This document shows positions 1 through 10,013 of a DNA stretch of 64,000 nt, piece after piece (positions within the stretch are counted from its first letter, which is position 1; every line of letters begins with the position of its first letter). This stretch comes from Nocardioides donggukensis (GTDB taxonomy: Bacteria; Actinomycetota; Actinomycetes; Propionibacteriales; Nocardioidaceae), in NCBI RefSeq assembly GCF_014842875.1, contig NZ_JACYXZ010000001.1, forward strand, positions 930,001-994,000, given 5' to 3'. A model generated the notes under the pieces. That model saw only the letters and a program-made list of their open reading frames with translations, did no database searches and was not told where the DNA came from. A program made the position numbers and the translations under genes.

Positions 1-1792
1 CATCGGTCTCGTCGGCGATCGAGCCGAGCACCAGGTCGACGAACGCGGACGCGCTCAGCTCGGCGTCGCGGGTCATGTCCCAGGCGGCGCCCCAGCACAG
101 GGCGCGGGCGAGGGAGTCGTCGAGCCGCCCCAGCCCGCCGAGCAGGGTCGCCAGCGAGCGCTCGTCGAGCCGGATCTTGGCGTAGGCGAGGTCCTGGTCG
201 TTGAGCAGCAGCAGGTCGGGCTGGGCGGCGCCGACCGCCTCGGCCACCTCGGTGCGCTCGCCGACGACGTCGGTCTCCAGATAGGTACGCCGCACCAGCC
301 GGCCGTCGACCTCGTCGTAGAGACCGATGCCGAGCCGGTGCCGACGGAGGGCCGGCTGCTCCGCCGACGCCGTCTGGCGGACCGCGAAGGAGGAGTAGGT
401 CCCGTCCTCGGCGAGCTCGAACTCCGGGGTGAGGGTGTTCACCCCGGCCGTCTGGAGCCACTCCTTGGCCCAGCCGTCGAGCTCGCGGCCGGAGGACGCC
501 TCCAGCGCCGCGAGCAGGTCGGCGAACTCGGAGTTCCCGAACGCGTGGTCCTTGAAGTACTGCCGCAGCCCGGCCAGGAAGGGCTCGAGCCCGACCCAGG
601 CGACCAGCTGCTTGAGCACCGACGCGCCCTTGGCGTAGGTGATCATGTCGAAGTTGACCTCGACCGCCTGCAGGTCGTAGTTGTCGGCCGCGATCGGGTG
701 CGTCGAGGGCAGCTGGTCCTGGCGGTAGCCGGTCTGCTTGCGGGCGTTGGTGAAGCCGGTCCACGACTCGTCGTACGAGGTCGCCTCGACGGCGGCGTGG
801 TAGCAGGCCCACTCGGCGAACGACTCGTTCAGCCAGAGGTCGTCCCACCACTTCATCGTGACCAGGTCGCCGAACCACATGTGCGCCATCTCGTGCAGGA
901 TCACCGAGCACCGGAACTCGTAGAACGAGCGCGGCTGGCGGCTGCGGGGGAGGTACTCGTCGCGCAGCGTCACGCAGCCGGCGTTCTCCATCGCGCCCAT
1001 GTTGTACTCCGGCACGTAGAGCTGGTCGTACTTCCCGAACGGGTAGGGGAAGTCGAAGGCGTCCTCGAAGAACTCGAAGCCCTGCTTGGTCAACAGCACC
1101 AGCTCGTCCACGTCGAGGTGCTCGACGAGCGACTGGCGGCAGTAGTGGCCCAGGGGGATCTCGCCGTGCTTGCCGCGGTAGGTGTCGAAGACGGCGTGGT
1201 ACTCGCCGGCGACGAGCGCGGTGATGTAGGTCGACATCCGCTCGGTGGCGGGGAAGTTCCACACCGCGGTGCCCTCACCGACGGGCCGCGGCTCGGGCGT
1301 GGCCGCGTTGCTCACGACCTTCCAGTGCTCGGGCGCGGTGACGTTGAACGTGAACACGGACTTCAGGTCGGGCTGCTCGAACGTGGTGAAGACCCGGCGG
1401 GCGTCGGGGACCTCGAACTGGGAGTAGAGGTAGACCCGGCCGTCGGCCGGGTCCACGAACCGGTGCAGCCCCTCGCCCGTGCGGCTGTAGGTGCAGTCGG
1501 CCCGCACCACGAGCTCGTTCTCCGCGGCCAGCCCGGTCAGCGCGATCCGGCTGTCCGAGTACGCCGTCGCGGGGTCGATCGCGACCCCGTTCAGCGTGAT
1601 CTCGTGCACGGTCGCGTCGACCAGGTCGGCGAAGGTGTCCGTGCCCGGCTCCGAGCAGGTGAACCGGAGCGTGGTCGTCGAGGCGAAGGTGGTCTCGGAC
1701 GTGGTCAGGGCGAGGTCGACGGTGTACGACTCGACGGCGAGGGTCGCGGCGCGGGTCTGCGCCTCCTCGCGGGTGAGGTTGGTTCCAGGCAT
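1..1792 (-). CDS. pepN: Aminopeptidase N, M1 family (3' end outside window)
   Basis: Zinc-dependent M1 aminopeptidase that removes N-terminal residues from peptides in the cytoplasm. The first 597 or so residues are present; the C-terminal part lies beyond base 1. Reading leftwards from the ATG at 1792, the protein has the exopeptidase motif GAMEN near residue 265, the zinc motif HEMAH near residue 300, and the third zinc ligand in NESFAEW about 19 residues later. All catalytic elements are therefore in the window. HEMAH rather than HELAH is a common variant of the family. It is divergent from the chrA gene, with only about 40 bp between the two starts, so the promoters must be very close or overlap. 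Confidence 0.95.
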   Translation of the reverse strand, partial: MPGTNLTREEAQTRAATLAVESYTVDLALTTSETTFASTTTLRFTCSEPGTDTFADLVDATVHEITLNGVAIDPATAYSDSRIALTGLAAENELVVRADCTYSRTGEGLHRFVDPADGRVYLYSQFEVPDARRVFTTFEQPDLKSVFTFNVTAPEHWKVVSNAATPEPRPVGEGTAVWNFPATERMSTYITALVAGEYHAVFDTYRGKHGEIPLGHYCRQSLVEHLDVDELVLLTKQGFEFFEDAFDFPYPFGKYDQLYVPEYNMGAMENAGCVTLRDEYLPRSRQPRSFYEFRCSVILHEMAHMWFGDLVTMKWWDDLWLNESFAEWACYHAAVEATSYDESWTGFTNARKQTGYRQDQLPSTHPIAADNYDLQAVEVNFDMITYAKGASVLKQLVAWVGLEPFLAGLRQYFKDHAFGNSEFADLLAALEASSGRELDGWAKEWLQTAGVNTLTPEFELAEDGTYSSFAVRQTASAEQPALRRHRLGIGLYDEVDGRLVRRTYLETDVVGERTEVAEAVGAAQPDLLLLNDQDLAYAKIRLDERSLATLLGGLGRLDDSLARALCWGAAWDMTRDAELSASAFVDLVLGSIADETD

Positions 1793-1821
1793 GGGCTGAT
1801 CATGTCACCCGGCGCGCGGGG

Positions 1822-1827
1822 CAGGAT
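1822..1827 (+). promoter_or_regulatory. -10 element for leaderless chrA
   Basis: CAGGAT lies exactly 7 nt before the ATG at 1835. The same spacing recurs before many genes in this window, which supports 1835 rather than the upstream in-frame ATGs at 1802 and 1826 as the start. Confidence 0.45.
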
Positions 1828-1834
1828 GGTGCCC

Positions 1835-2965
1835 ATGGCGTCCCGGGTCCGCGAGGTGGCGGGTGTGTTCCTGCGGCTGGGCACGATCGCGTTCGGGGGA
1901 CCGGCCGCGCACACGGCGCTGATGCGCGAGGAGCTGGTCCGGCGCCGGGGCTGGGTCGACGACGCCCGGTTCGTCGACCTCATGGGCGCCACCAACCTGG
2001 TCCCCGGCCCGAACTCCACCGAGCTGGCCATCCACCTGGGCCACGACCGGGCCGGGTGGCGGGGCCTGCTGGTGGCCGGGGCCTGCTTCATCGTCCCGGC
2101 CGCCCTGATGGTGACCGGCCTGGCCTGGGCCTACGTCGAGTACGGCGAGGTGCCGGCCGTCGAGGGACTGCTGTACGGCGTGGTCCCCGCGGTGATCGCG
2201 ATCATCGTCCATGCCCTGGTCGCCCTGCTGCGCACGGTGCTGCGGACCCGGTGGCTGGTGCTGCTCGCTGCCGCGGCGCTGGCGGCGTACCTGCTCGGGG
2301 TGCCCGAGCTCGTGGTCCTGTTCGGGGGCGCCGCCGTGGCCGGTCTGGCCCACCTGGCCACGCGTCTTCCCCGGCCGGCCGGTCCCGGCCTGCTCGGGGT
2401 GCCGCTGCTGCTCACCGGTGGGACCACCTTCCCCGACCCCACGGCCGGCCAGCTCGCCGAGCTGTTCGCCACGATGCTGAAGATCGGTGCCGTGCTCTAC
2501 GGGAGCGGCTACGTCCTGCTGGCCTTCCTCGAGGGGGACTTCGTCGACCGCCTCGGCTGGATCACTCAGGACCAGCTGGTCGACGCGGTCTCCGTGGGGC
2601 AGGTGACCCCGGGGCCGGTCTTCACGACGGCGACCTTCCTGGGCTACGTGGTCGCCGGCCCGCTGGGTGCGCTGCTCGCCACCGTGGCGATCTTCCTGCC
2701 GTCGTTCGTGTTCGTCGGGCTGCTGACCCGGATCACGGACCGGCTGCGGGCCTCGGCGTGGACCTCGGCCCTGCTGGACGGCGTGAACGCGACCGCCCTG
2801 GCGCTGATGGCCGGGGTGTCCTGGGAGCTGGGTCGCTCGGCCGTGGTGGACCCGCTGACCGCGGGGATCGCGGTGGTGACGCTGGTGCTGCTGGTGCGGA
2901 CCCGACTCAACAGCGCGTGGTACATCGCGGCCGGCGGGCTGGTCGGCCTGATCTCCGTGGTGTGA
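1835..2965 (+). CDS. chrA: Chromate transporter, two-domain ChrA family
   Basis: Integral membrane protein of 376 residues in the CHR superfamily, whose characterised members export chromate. There are two homologous halves. The first begins with FLRLGTIAFGGPAAH and contains NLVPGPNSTELAIHLG; the second contains LYGSGYVLLAFLEGDF and VGQVTPGPVFTTATFLGY. The PGP motifs in each half are family hallmarks. Many hydrophobic segments fill the rest. The start at 1835 is chosen from the -10 element 7 nt upstream and because family similarity begins immediately after it. A much longer open frame runs upstream from 338, but it is the antisense of pepN. The actual substrate is not shown by sequence. Confidence 0.88.
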   Translation: MASRVREVAGVFLRLGTIAFGGPAAHTALMREELVRRRGWVDDARFVDLMGATNLVPGPNSTELAIHLGHDRAGWRGLLVAGACFIVPAALMVTGLAWAYVEYGEVPAVEGLLYGVVPAVIAIIVHALVALLRTVLRTRWLVLLAAAALAAYLLGVPELVVLFGGAAVAGLAHLATRLPRPAGPGLLGVPLLLTGGTTFPDPTAGQLAELFATMLKIGAVLYGSGYVLLAFLEGDFVDRLGWITQDQLVDAVSVGQVTPGPVFTTATFLGYVVAGPLGALLATVAIFLPSFVFVGLLTRITDRLRASAWTSALLDGVNATALALMAGVSWELGRSAVVDPLTAGIAVVTLVLLVRTRLNSAWYIAAGGLVGLISVV

Positions 2966-3011
2966 GTCACACGACGGAATGCCGGGTCCCACGAGGCCGT
3001 TCACCCCCCCT

Positions 3012-3632
3012 ATGGACACCACGACCGCCGCCCGCGACCACGCCGACTTCTGGTTCGACCCGCTGTGCCCCTTCGCCTGGATCACCTCCCGGTGGATGCT
3101 CGAGGTCGAGCAGGTCCGCGACGTCTCGGTGGACTGGCGGGTGATGAGCCTTGCCTACCTCAACGAGGACAAGGACATCCCCGACGACTACCGCGCGATG
3201 CTGGCGGACGCCTGGGGGCCCGTCCGGGTCTGCGTGGCCGCCGCCCAGGCGCACGGTGACGAGGTGCTGCTGCCGCTCTACACCGCGATGGGCACGCGGA
3301 TCCACAACCAGCAGGAGAAGCCCGACCGGGCGCTGGTCGAGGCCGCTCTCGCCGAGGTGGGGCTGCCGACCACGCTGGCCGACGCCATGACCTCCGGCGA
3401 GCACGACGACGCGGTCAAGAAGTCCCACCACGCCGGCATGGACCAGGTCGGCGACGAGGTCGGCACCCCGACCATCTCGATCAACGGCTCGGCGTTCTTC
3501 GGGCCGGTCCTGGGCAGCATCCCGCGTGGCGAGCAGGCCGGCCGGATCTGGGACGGCGCGGTCGCCGTGGCCGGCTTCCCGGACTTCTACGAGCTCAAGC
3601 GGAGCCGGGCCGGGGACCTCGACTTCACCTGA
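3012..3632 (+). CDS. DsbA-fold mycothiol-dependent nitroreductase-like protein (Rv2466c family)
   Basis: A 206-residue thioredoxin-superfamily protein. Its start (ADFWFDPLCPFAW), the internal block IHNQQEKPDRALVEAAL and the tail GTPTISINGSAFFGPVLG match the Mycobacterium Rv2466c family, which uses mycothiol as hydride or thiol donor and activates nitro prodrugs. Oddly, the active-site motif is CPFA (Cys19, Ala22), whereas Rv2466c, as I recall it, has CPWC. The resolving cysteine is therefore missing and the protein would be monothiol. The ATG at 3012 is preferred over an in-frame ATG at 2979 because the family begins close to the CPxx motif. It follows chrA by 46 bp. Confidence 0.85.
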   Translation: MDTTTAARDHADFWFDPLCPFAWITSRWMLEVEQVRDVSVDWRVMSLAYLNEDKDIPDDYRAMLADAWGPVRVCVAAAQAHGDEVLLPLYTAMGTRIHNQQEKPDRALVEAALAEVGLPTTLADAMTSGEHDDAVKKSHHAGMDQVGDEVGTPTISINGSAFFGPVLGSIPRGEQAGRIWDGAVAVAGFPDFYELKRSRAGDLDFT

Positions 3633-3676
3633 GCAACTGGCGCATCACGCGCCACAGGCGCATCATGGGTGGTGTT

Positions 3677-4843
3677 ATGCCACGTCTTCTCGGTCAATCC
3701 CGCTCCCTGCCCGCCCGCGCCGGGGTCCTGCTGCTGTCCTCGACGATCGCCCTGACCGGCCTCGGACCGGCCGCCCACGGGATGCCGGCGGCCCCGGCGG
3801 CGTACCGGACCGCCCCGATCCAGCTCGCCGCCGGTGACCCCGGCGACCCGGTGCGGCAGGCGACGGTCCGGCTCGGCGTCGGGCGGCTGCAGGCCGCCGG
3901 GACCGGGGCCCGGACCGGACGGCTCGGCACGGCCGGCTTCTCGCAGGTCGCGCTGACCTGGGCCGGCCCCGACCCGGACGCCGAGGTGCGGGTCCGCCGC
4001 GAGCAGCGCTGGAGCGGCTGGATGCCGCTCCCCGAGCTGGCCGACGGCCGTCCGACCACCGGGCGGGCCTCGGACCTGCTCTGGGTCGGCAGCGCGGACG
4101 GGGTGCAGGTGCGTACCGCGTCCAGGACGGCCCGGGACCTCGAGCTGGTGCTCATCGATCCCGGCACGCTGCCCTCCGACGACGACGCCGCCCCGATCGC
4201 CGCGCGCACCGGCACCACCGAGCAGGCCCGTGAGGCGGCTCCGACCCGGGCCCCCGCCCCCGATCTGCGCGGTCGGCCGTCGTGGGGCGCCGACGGCAGC
4301 TGGCGCAACGGCAAGCCGGTGTACATGAAGCGGATCAAGCAGGTCCACCTGCACCACACCGCCACCGCCAACGACTACTCCCGCAGCGAGGTCCCCGGCC
4401 TGATCCGCGGGATGTACCGCTACCACACCCAGACGCTGGGCTGGTTCGACATCGGCTACAACTTCCTCGTCGACCGGTTCGGCCGGGCATGGGTGGGGCG
4501 CTCGGGCGGCCACGCGAAGCGGGTCCGCGGCGCGCACACGCTCGGCTTCAACCACGCCTCGACCGGGATCGCCCTCATCGGCACCGACCGGGCCTGGAAG
4601 AAGGCGAAGACCACGATCGTCCGGCTGGCCGCCTGGAAGCTCGACAAGGAGGGCCGCGACGCCGACGTCCGGGTCTCGATCCGGTCGAAGGGCAGCGACA
4701 AGTACCCCAGCGGCCGCGTCGTCCGGCTCCCGGCGATCGACGGGCACCGCGACACCAACGACACCGCCTGCCCGGGCACCCGGCTCTACGACCGGCTGCC
4801 GGGGATCAGGTCCCGGTCCCAGCGCCGGATCGACCGCTTCTGA
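3677..4843 (+). CDS. Secreted N-acetylmuramoyl-L-alanine amidase, PGRP type
   Basis: Exported peptidoglycan hydrolase expected to cleave the amide bond between MurNAc and L-Ala. The first 40 or so residues form a signal peptide: basic N-terminus, a hydrophobic stretch with VLLLSSTIALTGLG, and alanine-rich cleavage sites. Residues 60-170 form a less conserved N-terminal region, and the PGRP/amidase_2 domain occupies the last 180 residues. The zinc-site histidine motif HLHHTAT and the late motif GHRDTNDTACPGTRLYDRL are visible. An in-frame ATG at 3665 would add four residues. The gene converges with the DUF2254 gene. Confidence 0.9.
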   Translation: MPRLLGQSRSLPARAGVLLLSSTIALTGLGPAAHGMPAAPAAYRTAPIQLAAGDPGDPVRQATVRLGVGRLQAAGTGARTGRLGTAGFSQVALTWAGPDPDAEVRVRREQRWSGWMPLPELADGRPTTGRASDLLWVGSADGVQVRTASRTARDLELVLIDPGTLPSDDDAAPIAARTGTTEQAREAAPTRAPAPDLRGRPSWGADGSWRNGKPVYMKRIKQVHLHHTATANDYSRSEVPGLIRGMYRYHTQTLGWFDIGYNFLVDRFGRAWVGRSGGHAKRVRGAHTLGFNHASTGIALIGTDRAWKKAKTTIVRLAAWKLDKEGRDADVRVSIRSKGSDKYPSGRVVRLPAIDGHRDTNDTACPGTRLYDRLPGIRSRSQRRIDRF

Positions 4844-4875
4844 CCGATCGGCTCACCGGTCGCTCATCGGGCGGC

Positions 4876-6144
4876 TCATCTCTCGGTCTGGCCCAGCCGG
4901 TTGAGCTTGGCCACCACCGTCTCCCGGTGCTCGGCCCCGGCCACCACCTGCAGGTCGACGAGCATCTCCCGGAGCCGGGCCGGGACCTGGAGCCCGTCGG
5001 CACCCCAGTGCGCGATCTCGTCGACCGCGAGGTCGAGGTACTGCGCGAAGGTCCACTCGGTGGTCACCAGCCGGGGCGTCCCCTCCTCGTCGTACCAGAC
5101 CGGCCACGGGTCCGCGGTCGCGGCCATCCGGCGGAGCACGTCGTGCAGCTCGTCGATGACCTGGACGGCCGTGGTCGGGTCGTTGATGCCCGGGGAGAGC
5201 GCCCGCTCGGCGATGTCCACGAGCCGGCGGAAGCCGTAGGTGGGGTCCTGGTGCATCGTCCGCTCGCGGGCGATGCCGAGCCCGGCGGCCACGTCGTCGT
5301 CCCAGCCCTCGCCCGGTGGCTCCTGGGTGCGCACCATCACCGCGGGCGCGCCCTCGGGCAGGAAGCTGCCCAGGGGGTAGAGCACCTCCAGCCGGGCCCC
5401 GCGGCGCCGCGCCAGCCGCTGCAGACCCTGGAGGTCCAGCGAGTCGAGGTAGCCCGACCGCTGCGCGACCACCGTCGTCTGGTGCTCCATGTCGGGCAGC
5501 TCGGGTCGCGGGCCCGCGACCTGGCCGCTCGGCCGGCTCCGCTCGATCAGGTCCCGGGTCTGGTCAGCGACCCGGTGCGTGATCGTGCTCACCGAGATCG
5601 ACTGGGTGATGTGGTGGATGAACGCGAGGAACATCCCCACCGCCGCGAGGACCAGCAGGTAGGCCACGGTGACCGCCAGCCGGGGCACGAACGGCTCGCC
5701 GTCCGCCGGGGCGTCGCGCACCGCGCGCAGCACGGTGAGCGCGTAGACGAAGGACGAGGCGAAGACACCCAGCGTGTGCTGGGTGACCGGGTCGTCGAGG
5801 AAGGTGTTGAGCACCCGCGGCGAGAACTGGCTGCTGGCCAGCTGTAGGACCACGATCGTGATCGAGAAGACCAGGCCGGTGACCGAGATCATCGCGCCGG
5901 CGATCGTCGACAGCACGTTCCGCGCGGCCGCCGGTCCGCCGTCGAAGAGCAGCGGCACCCCGCGGCCGGCCGGTCCCTCGACGGCCGGGATGAGCACCGC
6001 GGCGACGACCGCGCCGAGGCACCACAGCGCCGGCACCACCCAGAACGGGTCGAAGGCCCGCTCGAACCACGGTCGGGTCCGGCCCAGCGCCGCCGTGGGG
6101 GAGGGGGTCGGCACGGCGGCACGGGAGGGGCGACGAGGCGTCAT
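4876..6144 (-). CDS. DUF2254 family membrane protein
   Basis: A 422-residue protein. The N-terminal half has hydrophobic segments around residues 35-55 ([19 protein letters not shown]), 80-105, 125-140 and 165-190. The block [19 protein letters not shown] is the family signature. The C-terminal half is soluble and contains [21 protein letters not shown], again typical of DUF2254. No function is established for the family. The gene is divergent from metG with about 80 bp between starts. Confidence 0.85.
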   Translation of the reverse strand: MTPRRPSRAAVPTPSPTAALGRTRPWFERAFDPFWVVPALWCLGAVVAAVLIPAVEGPAGRGVPLLFDGGPAAARNVLSTIAGAMISVTGLVFSITIVVLQLASSQFSPRVLNTFLDDPVTQHTLGVFASSFVYALTVLRAVRDAPADGEPFVPRLAVTVAYLLVLAAVGMFLAFIHHITQSISVSTITHRVADQTRDLIERSRPSGQVAGPRPELPDMEHQTTVVAQRSGYLDSLDLQGLQRLARRRGARLEVLYPLGSFLPEGAPAVMVRTQEPPGEGWDDDVAAGLGIARERTMHQDPTYGFRRLVDIAERALSPGINDPTTAVQVIDELHDVLRRMAATADPWPVWYDEEGTPRLVTTEWTFAQYLDLAVDEIAHWGADGLQVPARLREMLVDLQVVAGAEHRETVVAKLNRLGQTER

Positions 6145-6213
6145 GACCTGTTTCTACCCTGTCCGGCCCGCGGCCCGCCCGCTCCCGCCCGGAACCGGCG
6201 GGTCCGGCGCCCC

Positions 6214-6219
6214 TAGGAT
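6214..6219 (+). promoter_or_regulatory. -10 element for leaderless metG
   Basis: TAGGAT ends 7 nt before the metG ATG at 6227. No convincing -35 hexamer was seen upstream. Confidence 0.5.
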
Positions 6220-6226
6220 TGCGGCC

Positions 6227-8029
6227 ATGACCAAGGTCCTCTCCGCCGTCGCCTGGCCCTACGCCAACGGCCCCCGCCACATCGGCCACGTGGCCGGCTT
6301 CGGTGTGCCCTCCGACGTGTTCTCGCGCTACATGCGGATGGCCGGCCACGACGTGCTGATGGTCTCCGGCACCGACGAGCACGGCACGCCGATCCTGATC
6401 GCCGCGGACGAGGCCGGGGTCAGCCCCCAGGAGCTGGCCGACGTCAACCACCGGATGATCGCGGAGGACCTCTGCGCGCTCGGCGTCTCCTACGACCTCT
6501 ACACCCGCACCAGCACCCGCAACCACCACGCGGTGGTCCAGGAGCTGTTCCTTGGCGTGCACGCCAACGGCTACTTCGTCGAGCGCACGACGTACGGCGC
6601 GATCTCGCCGTCGACGGGCCGCACCCTGCCGGACCGCTACATCGAGGGCACCTGCCCCATCTGCGGGTACGACGGCGCGCGCGGCGACCAGTGCGACAGC
6701 TGCGGCAACCAGCTCGACCCGCACGAGCTGAAGGACCCGCGGTCGAAGATCAACGGCGAGGTGCCGGAGTTCGTCGAGACCCAGCACTTCTTCCTCGACC
6801 TGCCGGCGCTGGCCGAGGCGCTGGGCGCCTGGCTCGACGAGCGGGAGGCCAGCGGGACCTGGCGTCCGAACGTGATCCGGTTCAGCCAGAACATCCTCCA
6901 GGAGATCCGCCCCCGGGCCATGACCCGCGACATCGACTGGGGGATCGCGGTGCCGCTGGACGGGTGGCGGGAGAACCCCACCAAGAAGCTCTATGTCTGG
7001 TTCGACGCGGTCATCGGCTACCTCTCCGCCAGCATCGAGTGGGCCCGGCGCACCGGCGACCCGGACGCGTGGCGGTCGTGGTGGAACGACCCCGAGGCGC
7101 TGTCCTACTACTTCATGGGCAAGGACAACATCACCTTCCACAGCCAGATCTGGCCGGCCGAGCTGCTGGCCTACTCGGGCCGCGGGTCGCTCGGTGGCGA
7201 ACCGCACCGGCTCGGCGCCCTGAACCTGCCCACCGAGGTGGTCTCGAGCGAGTTCCTCACGATGGAGGGCCGCAAGTTCTCCTCCTCCAAGCGGGTGGTG
7301 ATCTACGTCCGCGACCTGCTGAGCCGCTACCAGCCGGACGCGTTCCGCTACTTCGTCGCCGCGGCCGGCCCGGAGAACCAGGACTCCGACTTCACCTGGT
7401 CGGAGTTCGTCCGCCGCACCAACGACGAGCTGGTCGCCGGGTGGGGCAACCTCGTCAACCGCACCGCCACCCTGATCGCGAAGAACTTCGGTGAGATCCC
7501 GGCCGCGGGCGAGCTGACCGACGCCGACGAGGCGGTCCTCGCCCACGTCGAGGCCGCCTTCGGCACGGTCGGGGACCTGATCGCCAGGCATCGGCAGAAG
7601 CAGGCGATCTCGGAGGCGATGCGCACGGTCGCCGAGGTCAACAAGTACGTCACCGACCACGAGCCCTGGAAGCTCAAGGGCGAGGAGCAGCGGGAGCGCC
7701 TGGCCACCGTCCTGCACGTCATGGCCCAGTGCGTGGTCGACCTGAACACCGTCCTCGCGCCGTTCCTGCCGTTCTCCGCCAACGCCGTCGACCTGGTCTT
7801 CGGCGGCGACGGCGACGTCCAGCCGATGCCGCGCCTGGAGGAGGTCGCCGACCTGGACGGGGGAGCGGACTACCCGGTGCTCACCGGCGACTACACGACC
7901 GTCCGGGCGTGGGGGCGCACCCCGGTCGCGGCGGGCACCCCGGTCGGCAGGCCGAGCCCGGTGTTCACCAAGCTCGACCCGGCCGTCGTGGAGGACGAGC
8001 TGGCCCGGCTCGAGGAGGAGGCCCGATGA
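6227..8029 (+). CDS. metG: Methionyl-tRNA synthetase
   Basis: Class I aminoacyl-tRNA synthetase of 600 residues that charges initiator and elongator tRNA-Met. The HIGH-like motif is [11 protein letters not shown] near residue 10. A zinc knuckle with two CxxC pairs (CPIC and CDSC) lies near residues 145-160, the KMSKS-like motif is KFSSSKR near residue 345, and the tail forms the helical anticodon-binding domain. There is no C-terminal tRNA-binding (EMAP) extension. The start at 6227 matches the family N-terminus and the -10 element just upstream. The stop overlaps the next gene by an ATGA junction, suggesting translational coupling. Confidence 0.97.
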   Translation: MTKVLSAVAWPYANGPRHIGHVAGFGVPSDVFSRYMRMAGHDVLMVSGTDEHGTPILIAADEAGVSPQELADVNHRMIAEDLCALGVSYDLYTRTSTRNHHAVVQELFLGVHANGYFVERTTYGAISPSTGRTLPDRYIEGTCPICGYDGARGDQCDSCGNQLDPHELKDPRSKINGEVPEFVETQHFFLDLPALAEALGAWLDEREASGTWRPNVIRFSQNILQEIRPRAMTRDIDWGIAVPLDGWRENPTKKLYVWFDAVIGYLSASIEWARRTGDPDAWRSWWNDPEALSYYFMGKDNITFHSQIWPAELLAYSGRGSLGGEPHRLGALNLPTEVVSSEFLTMEGRKFSSSKRVVIYVRDLLSRYQPDAFRYFVAAAGPENQDSDFTWSEFVRRTNDELVAGWGNLVNRTATLIAKNFGEIPAAGELTDADEAVLAHVEAAFGTVGDLIARHRQKQAISEAMRTVAEVNKYVTDHEPWKLKGEEQRERLATVLHVMAQCVVDLNTVLAPFLPFSANAVDLVFGGDGDVQPMPRLEEVADLDGGADYPVLTGDYTTVRAWGRTPVAAGTPVGRPSPVFTKLDPAVVEDELARLEEEAR

Positions 8030-8595
8030 CCGCGGCGATGTACGTGCCCGCCTTCCAGGTGCGCCAGAAGCTGACGCTGATGGTGAACCGCTACCAGATC
8101 TCCACCCTGAACCCCGACGGGAGCGAGGGGCCGCTGCTCGCGTTCGCTGAGCAGAAGCGGATGGCGTTCAAGGAGCAGGTGACCTTCTTCACCGACGAGA
8201 CCCGGTCCCGACCGGTCTTCGGCTTCAAGGCCCGCAAGCGGCTCGACCTCAATGCCGGCTACGACGTCACCGACGAGAGCGGCCAGCCGCTCGGCTACTT
8301 CAAGAAGGAGTTCGGGGCCAGCCTGCTCCGCTCCACGTTCTCGATCGAGGGCCCCGGGTACGCCGGCCGCGGGCAGGAGCGCAACCAGGTGGTGGCGCTG
8401 CTGCGACGCTTCGCCGAGCTCGACTTCCTGCCCGTGCACTTCGACTTCACCGACTCCGGCGGCAACCCGCTGATGAGCAGTGAGCGGAGGTTCACGATCG
8501 GGGACCGCTACCGGGTCACCGTGCCGGACCCGCGCGTCGACTTCCGGGTGGCGGCCGCCGTCGCGGTCGGTCTCGACGCCCTCATGTCCCGCTGA
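8026..8595 (+). CDS. LURP-one-related / tubby-like fold protein
   Basis: A 189-residue soluble protein without signal peptide or membrane span. The order of motifs ([20 protein letters not shown], then [17 protein letters not shown], then [19 protein letters not shown]) resembles LURP-one-related proteins, which share the tubby/phospholipid-scramblase beta-barrel fold. The bacterial members have no agreed function. It overlaps metG by 4 bp (ATGA) and the following hydrolase by one base (TGATG), so the three genes are likely co-translated. An in-frame ATG at 8038 is an alternative start. Confidence 0.65.
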   Translation: MTAAMYVPAFQVRQKLTLMVNRYQISTLNPDGSEGPLLAFAEQKRMAFKEQVTFFTDETRSRPVFGFKARKRLDLNAGYDVTDESGQPLGYFKKEFGASLLRSTFSIEGPGYAGRGQERNQVVALLRRFAELDFLPVHFDFTDSGGNPLMSSERRFTIGDRYRVTVPDPRVDFRVAAAVAVGLDALMSR

Positions 8596-9485
8596 TGGTC
8601 CTGCACCCCCAGGCCCGTGCCGCGATCGAGCGGGCTCTGGCCGAGCCCTCGGTCTGCGCCCCGGGCTTCGACATCGCCGCGGCGCGGGCCGAGTCGAGGC
8701 GGCTGGCGGCGCAGGAGCCCCGCGAGCCGGTCGCCGAGGTCCGCGACCTCGATGCCGACGGCGTCCCGTGCCGGCTCTACGTCCCGATTCGGCCGGTCCC
8801 CGGCCTGGTGCTGCACCTGCACGGCGGGGGATTCGTGCTCAACGACGTCGACGTGCACGACGCCGCCGCCCGCAGGCTGGCGCTCCGCTCGGGCCTGGCC
8901 GTCCTGTCCGTCGACTACCGCCGCCCTCCCGAGCACCGCTTCCCGGCGGCGCCCGACGACGTCGACACCGTGCTCCGCTGGCTGGAGCGTGCGGGAGACG
9001 AGCACGGCCTGGCGGTGCCGACGTACGCCCACGGCGACAGCGCCGGGGGCAACCTCGCGCTGGTCGCCGCGCTGCGCCACCCCGGTCGTCTCGCCGGGCT
9101 GGCGCTGACCTACCCGTTCCTGGACCCCGGTGCGTCGTTCGACTCCTACCGCACCGCGGCGGACGGCTTCGACCCGCGGGAGGCCGCGTGGTACTGGGAG
9201 CAGTACGCCGCCTCCCCGGCAGACCTGACCGACCCGGACCTGGCGCCGCTGCTCTCCGACCGGCTGGGGACGCTGCCGCCCACGCTGGTGGTCACCGCCG
9301 AGCACGACCCGCTGCGGGACGAGGGCGAGCACCTCGCCCGGGTGCTCGCCGAGGCCGGCGTCGAGGTGACCGCGACCCGCTACCTGGGGATGACGCACGG
9401 CTTCTGGCGGCACCCGGACGCCTTCGACGCCGCCGAGCCGCTGACCCGCCAGCTGGCCGGTTTCCTGCGCGGCCTGCTGCCCTGA
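8595..9485 (+). CDS. Alpha/beta hydrolase, hormone-sensitive-lipase family
   Basis: A 296-residue esterase-like enzyme. The HSL oxyanion motif HGGG lies near residue 76 and the nucleophile motif GDSAGG near residue 147. The acid in TAEHDPLRDEG and the histidine in GMTHGFW complete the triad, so it should be active on short-chain esters or related substrates. No signal peptide is visible. It starts on the last base of the preceding stop codon, which suggests coupling. The natural substrate cannot be told from sequence. Confidence 0.88.
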   Translation: MVLHPQARAAIERALAEPSVCAPGFDIAAARAESRRLAAQEPREPVAEVRDLDADGVPCRLYVPIRPVPGLVLHLHGGGFVLNDVDVHDAAARRLALRSGLAVLSVDYRRPPEHRFPAAPDDVDTVLRWLERAGDEHGLAVPTYAHGDSAGGNLALVAALRHPGRLAGLALTYPFLDPGASFDSYRTAADGFDPREAAWYWEQYAASPADLTDPDLAPLLSDRLGTLPPTLVVTAEHDPLRDEGEHLARVLAEAGVEVTATRYLGMTHGFWRHPDAFDAAEPLTRQLAGFLRGLLP

Positions 9486-9497
9486 GAGACTGCCGCC

Positions 9498-10013
9498 ATG
9501 CGCGTGCACCTCGGCTCCGACCATGCCGGCCTCGAGCTCAAGGACCACCTCCTGACCTGGCTGGTCGACGAGGGCCACGAGGTCGTCGACCACGGTCCGT
9601 TCGTCTACGACGCCCTCGACGACTACCCGGTCTTCTGCCTGCGCGCCGCCGAGGCGGTCGCGGCCGAGTGGGCCGAGGGCGGGGACGGCCTCGGTGTGGT
9701 GATCGGCGGCTCCGGCAACGGCGAGCAGATCGCGGCGAACAAGGTGGCCGGGGTCCGGGCCGCCCTGGTCTGGTCCGAGGAGACCGCCCGGCTGGCCCGC
9801 GAGCACAACGACGCCAACGTCATCTCGGTCGGCGGCCGGATGCACCCGGTGGAGAACATGACCCGCTTCGTCGGCACCTTCCTGGCGACCGGGTTCACGG
9901 GGGAGGAGCGGCACGTGCGCCGGATCGGCATGCTCGCCGACTACGAGACGCACGGCGACCTGCCGCCGCTGCCCGAGTCCGCCCTGCGCGGGCCAGACGC
10001 CGCGGATGCCTGA
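9498..10013 (+). CDS. rpiB: Ribose-5-phosphate isomerase B
   Basis: Interconverts ribulose 5-phosphate and ribose 5-phosphate in the pentose phosphate pathway. The 171-residue protein starts MRVHLGSDHAGLELK, carries GGSGNGEQIAANK near residue 70 and EHNDANVISVGGRM near residue 107. The glutamate in GNGE replaces the cysteine used by enterobacterial RpiB, as in the mycobacterial enzyme type. GAGACT ends 6 nt before the start, so the transcript may be leaderless. The 3' end overlaps the next gene by 8 bp. Confidence 0.93.
   Translation: MRVHLGSDHAGLELKDHLLTWLVDEGHEVVDHGPFVYDALDDYPVFCLRAAEAVAAEWAEGGDGLGVVIGGSGNGEQIAANKVAGVRAALVWSEETARLAREHNDANVISVGGRMHPVENMTRFVGTFLATGFTGEERHVRRIGMLADYETHGDLPPLPESALRGPDAADA

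Noticed and set aside
338..1800. Large plus-strand open frame running into chrA
   Set aside because: It is antisense to pepN, which has all M1 motifs; low-complexity translation and no family match.
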